A stretch of 64,000 nt of DNA, taken from the NCBI RefSeq assembly GCF_017094505.1, contig NZ_CP064787.1, positions 2,542,001 to 2,606,000 on the forward strand, read 5' to 3'. The notes below the pieces were generated by a model. The model was given only the letters and a program-made list of their open reading frames with translations, did not search any database and was not told the DNA's origin. The number at the start of each line of letters is the position of its first letter. Position 1 is the stretch's first letter. The position numbers and the translations under genes are program-made. Source of the stretch: Halapricum desulfuricans (GTDB lineage: Archaea > Halobacteriota > Halobacteria > Halobacteriales > Haloarculaceae). Below, one piece after another: positions 61,654 through 64,000 of this stretch.

Positions 61654-63876
61654 TCACAGCCGGTCCTGCAGCCACCGCCAGAGCCGTCGAGAAGAGGGAA
61701 TCGCCTCGGTCGGCTCTTTGACGACCAGCACGGAGCTGTCGACCTCGGCGGCGACGATATCGGTCGTCTGTCCGAAGAACTCGTGGACGCGATCGGGGTG
61801 TGACGGGGCGCCCAGCACGAGGAGGTCGGCCTCGTTCGCCGCCGCGATCAGCGCGCCCTCGACGTCCGCCGTGCGGTAGAGCTTCGTCTCGGCCGGCGTC
61901 GAGAGGATGCCGGCGAGCTCCGAGAGGTACTCGTTTGCCGACGCGACCGCTTCTTCGGGGGCGTCCTCCGGAATCGCCTGCACGAGCGTGAGCGTCGCCC
62001 CGGTCGTCGCGGCGATGGCGTCGGCCAGTTCGATCTCGGCCCGGTCGTACGGCCCGGAGTCGGTGGCGACGACGATGTCGTCGATGGTTCCCTCACCGCG
62101 ATGTTTCAGGACGGCCAGCCGCACCGGGAACGCAGAGCGCAGCACCTCGTCGACGTGACTCTCCCGGAGGTGGTACGTTCGGATGGGGTCGTGCCAGTCG
62201 ACGAGCACGCACTGGGTCTGATCGCTGATTCCGTTCAACAGCGCGTCCGTCCGATCGCGCGTCCGGACGTGATCGAAGGAGATGTCGTGATCAGCCACGC
62301 GCAGGTCGCTTTCGATCGTGGCCATCCAGTCGTCGTCGACGGGATGATCGGCCGTCGAGAGCGGGATCGGTGCCGGCACTTCCGTGCTCGTGAGCACGTC
62401 CAGGTCCGCGTCGAAGTGCGTGCTGAACGCGCCCATCACGGTTTCAAGGTGCGGGTGGGTCTCCCCTTCGACTGTCTCGACGAGGATGTGCGGCTTTGCT
62501 GTCTGCAGTTCGCCGAACTCCGATCGCTTCTCCTCGATCGAACGCTGATACTGTGCGCCCCGGAGGAGGTCTCTGAGGTCGTGGTCGGGCTCGACGGGTT
62601 CGCCCCGCCGTGTCTGGACGTAATACCAGACGACACCGATCCCGACGAACGCGACGGCGACGATCTGAGAGTCCCGGCCCATGAACGGGATCAGCGCCAG
62701 TGCGGCTCCCGTCCCGGCGAGCGGTAACACCGGGAACAGCGGCACCTTGTACGCCGGATCGTACCACTCGGGCTGGGCGCGTCGAAGCACCACGACGGTG
62801 ACGTTCAACAGCGCGAACACCAGGATCCCGAACGTCCCGCCGATCTTCGCCAGCCCCTCGACGTCGAACAGGAACACGAGCGCGATCATCACACCGCCGG
62901 TCAGCCAGATAGAGAACGTCGGCGTACCGAACCGGGGTGAAGGCGCCCGGAACTTCGGCGTGAGGAGCCCGTCGCGCGACATCGCGAACGGGAACCGCGA
63001 GGAGGTCAGCACCGCGGCGTTGGCGGTCGAGACGGTGGCGAGAATACCCGCAAACGCGATGATCGCACCGCCGATCGCACCGAGGAAGAGGCCGCCGGCG
63101 TCCGCGACGGGTGCCGTACTCGCGGCGATGTCTTCGATCGGCATGACCCCAGTCACGATCGACACTACGCCCATGTACAGCAACGTGACGAAGACGACCG
63201 CGCCGAACAGTGCCTTCGGGAGCGTCTCGCCCGGATCCTTGACCTCCTCGGCGACCGCGACGGCCTTGATGACGCCGAGATACGAGATGAACACGAGCCC
63301 GGTCGTCGCCACGATCCCCTCGAGACCGCTAATGACGAACGGGTCCCACAGCCCGGGATCGGCGTCCAGAGCGCCACCGCCGGCGAAGACCGCGAGGATG
63401 CCGACCAGACCGATGACGATGACGTTCTGGAGTTTGCCGCTCTCCTCGGCCCCCACCCAGTTGACCAGAATCAACAGGACGCCGCCGGTGACGGCGACGG
63501 CGAGGACAGGTACCTCGAGGAACTCAGTGACGTACCACCCGAGTCCCACGAGCGCGAACGAGCCCTTGAAGATGAGCGAGAGCCAGGTGCCGAAGCCGAC
63601 GACGGTCCCCACGAGCGGCCCCATCGCACGGCTCGTGAAGTAGTACGACCCGCCGGCCTTGGGCATCGCTGTCGCGAGTTCGACCGCACACATCGTGGCG
63701 ACGAGCGCGATCAGCCCGGCGAGACCGAACGAGAGGGCCGCTGCCGGCCCCGCTGCTTCCGCGGCCGGACCGGGAAGGATGAAGATCCCGGCTCCGATCA
63801 TCGTTCCGGTCGTCACGGTGAACACCGAGAACAGCCCCAGGTCACGGCTCAGTTCGGAATCGGACCCGCCGACCAT
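61654..63876 (-). CDS. Amino-acid permease (APC family) with C-terminal UspA domains
   Basis: 740 residues. The first ~430 form 12 helices of the APC fold, starting with TGTMIGAGIFILPGPAAEAAG, which contains the unwound GAGIF segment for substrate binding. A linker follows, then two UspA-like domains (~460-590 and ~600-715). In the second, VLGAPSHPDRVHEFFGQTTDIVAAE aligns with the ATP-binding region. Fusion of permease and UspA recurs in haloarchaea, where the Usp part is thought to sense nucleotide or energy state. A 24-codon open frame ends 1 bp before its ATG. Confidence 0.92.
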   Translation of the reverse strand: MVGGSDSELSRDLGLFSVFTVTTGTMIGAGIFILPGPAAEAAGPAAALSFGLAGLIALVATMCAVELATAMPKAGGSYYFTSRAMGPLVGTVVGFGTWLSLIFKGSFALVGLGWYVTEFLEVPVLAVAVTGGVLLILVNWVGAEESGKLQNVIVIGLVGILAVFAGGGALDADPGLWDPFVISGLEGIVATTGLVFISYLGVIKAVAVAEEVKDPGETLPKALFGAVVFVTLLYMGVVSIVTGVMPIEDIAASTAPVADAGGLFLGAIGGAIIAFAGILATVSTANAAVLTSSRFPFAMSRDGLLTPKFRAPSPRFGTPTFSIWLTGGVMIALVFLFDVEGLAKIGGTFGILVFALLNVTVVVLRRAQPEWYDPAYKVPLFPVLPLAGTGAALALIPFMGRDSQIVAVAFVGIGVVWYYVQTRRGEPVEPDHDLRDLLRGAQYQRSIEEKRSEFGELQTAKPHILVETVEGETHPHLETVMGAFSTHFDADLDVLTSTEVPAPIPLSTADHPVDDDWMATIESDLRVADHDISFDHVRTRDRTDALLNGISDQTQCVLVDWHDPIRTYHLRESHVDEVLRSAFPVRLAVLKHRGEGTIDDIVVATDSGPYDRAEIELADAIAATTGATLTLVQAIPEDAPEEAVASANEYLSELAGILSTPAETKLYRTADVEGALIAAANEADLLVLGAPSHPDRVHEFFGQTTDIVAAEVDSSVLVVKEPTEAIPSSRRLWRWLQDRL

Positions 63877-64000
63877 GCTACGCCACCTCGGACCGACGCG
63901 CTGTCCCGGTCGCGATAGTCCGCAGGCTGTGATCTCGTCCGTGTTCGCTCATTCGACGACCACCAGACGATTCATGTCTCCCTGCTACGGATAGCGCGAT
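63877..64000. other. Right end, upstream of the permease gene
   Basis: These 124 bp hold no supported gene. On the minus strand an ATG at 63952 opens a 24-codon frame that ends with TAG at 63878-63880, one base before the permease ATG. Composition gives no support either way. Confidence 0.4.

Noticed and set aside
63878-63952. 24-codon frame ending 1 bp before the permease ATG
   Set aside because: It could be a leader peptide, but its length and composition are not distinguishable from chance.
1-64000. tRNA, rRNA, CRISPR arrays and insertion sequences
   Set aside because: I looked for TPsiC-loop-like GGTTCGAATCC patterns, regular spaced repeats, and transposase motifs in the gaps. None was convincing; the 23-bp array at 34235 has no spacers.

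Overview
The window looks like a chromosomal segment of a halophilic archaeon (class Halobacteria). Base composition is high GC, the proteins are strongly acidic, and many genes are preceded by an archaeal TATA element about 25-30 bp before the start codon, as expected for leaderless transcripts. Haloarchaeal hallmark genes are present: archaellum genes arlCE-F-G-H-I-J, archaeal chemotaxis including CheF, Hef, NurA, transcription factor S, NAC, archaeosine TgtA, and archaeal AlaS and TrpS. I found no rRNA, tRNA, CRISPR array or insertion sequence. Genus cannot be fixed from this window alone.

Layout. 1-4043: a partial HAD phosphatase, a small zinc protein, and a three-gene flavoprotein module (GlpA-like FAD dehydrogenase, NAD(P)/FAD oxidoreductase, DUF1667) behind a promoter with a strong dyad at the predicted start site. 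4239-6464: a RecJ/DHH-family protein with an S1 domain and an apparently ruined active site. 6548-13233: a cell-surface and glycan region with a Tat lipoprotein beta-helix, a divergent pair (tail-fibre-like beta-helix protein plus a Gly/Tyr-rich Tat peptide), a GT4 glycosyltransferase and two nucleotide-sugar epimerases.

13376-35312: a motility and taxis island. On the minus strand: arlCE-F-G-H-I-J; cheY-cheC-cheD; a polytopic membrane protein with a Pro/Thr linker, a secreted protein and an acidic conserved protein; archaellin; and a regulatory patch of a DUF7521-like membrane protein, a winged-helix protein and a KaiC-like ATPase, ending with cheW. Divergent from cheW on the plus strand run cheB-cheA-cheR, a HEAT-repeat protein, a 23-bp tandem repeat, and cheF. 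Together these give signal transfer (CheW, CheA, CheY), adaptation (CheB, CheR, CheC, CheD), the archaeal adaptor (CheF) and the motor (Arl). Receptors and the prepilin peptidase are not here.

35392-64000: mostly housekeeping genes. These are an MFS transporter, nurA, the debris of a short-chain dehydrogenase, tgtA, a cation/proton antiporter, alaS, a flavin reductase, korAB, truA, a phosphoribosyltransferase, a HAD hydrolase, trpS with a long structured leader, a TauE/SafE transporter with UspA, hef, nac-trmI, a conserved protein, transcription factor S, a membrane/zinc protein, a DUF5789-like protein, rdgB, a TIGR00725-type protein, a 39-residue protein, and an amino-acid permease fused to UspA domains.

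The most interesting items outside standard annotation are: promoter dyads upstream of the flavoprotein operon, truA, the KaiC-like gene and the DUF7521-like gene; the 23-bp repeat before cheF; the duplicated short-chain-dehydrogenase tail; the trpS leader; the pseudo-RecJ; and the beta-helix plus Gly/Tyr peptide pair.
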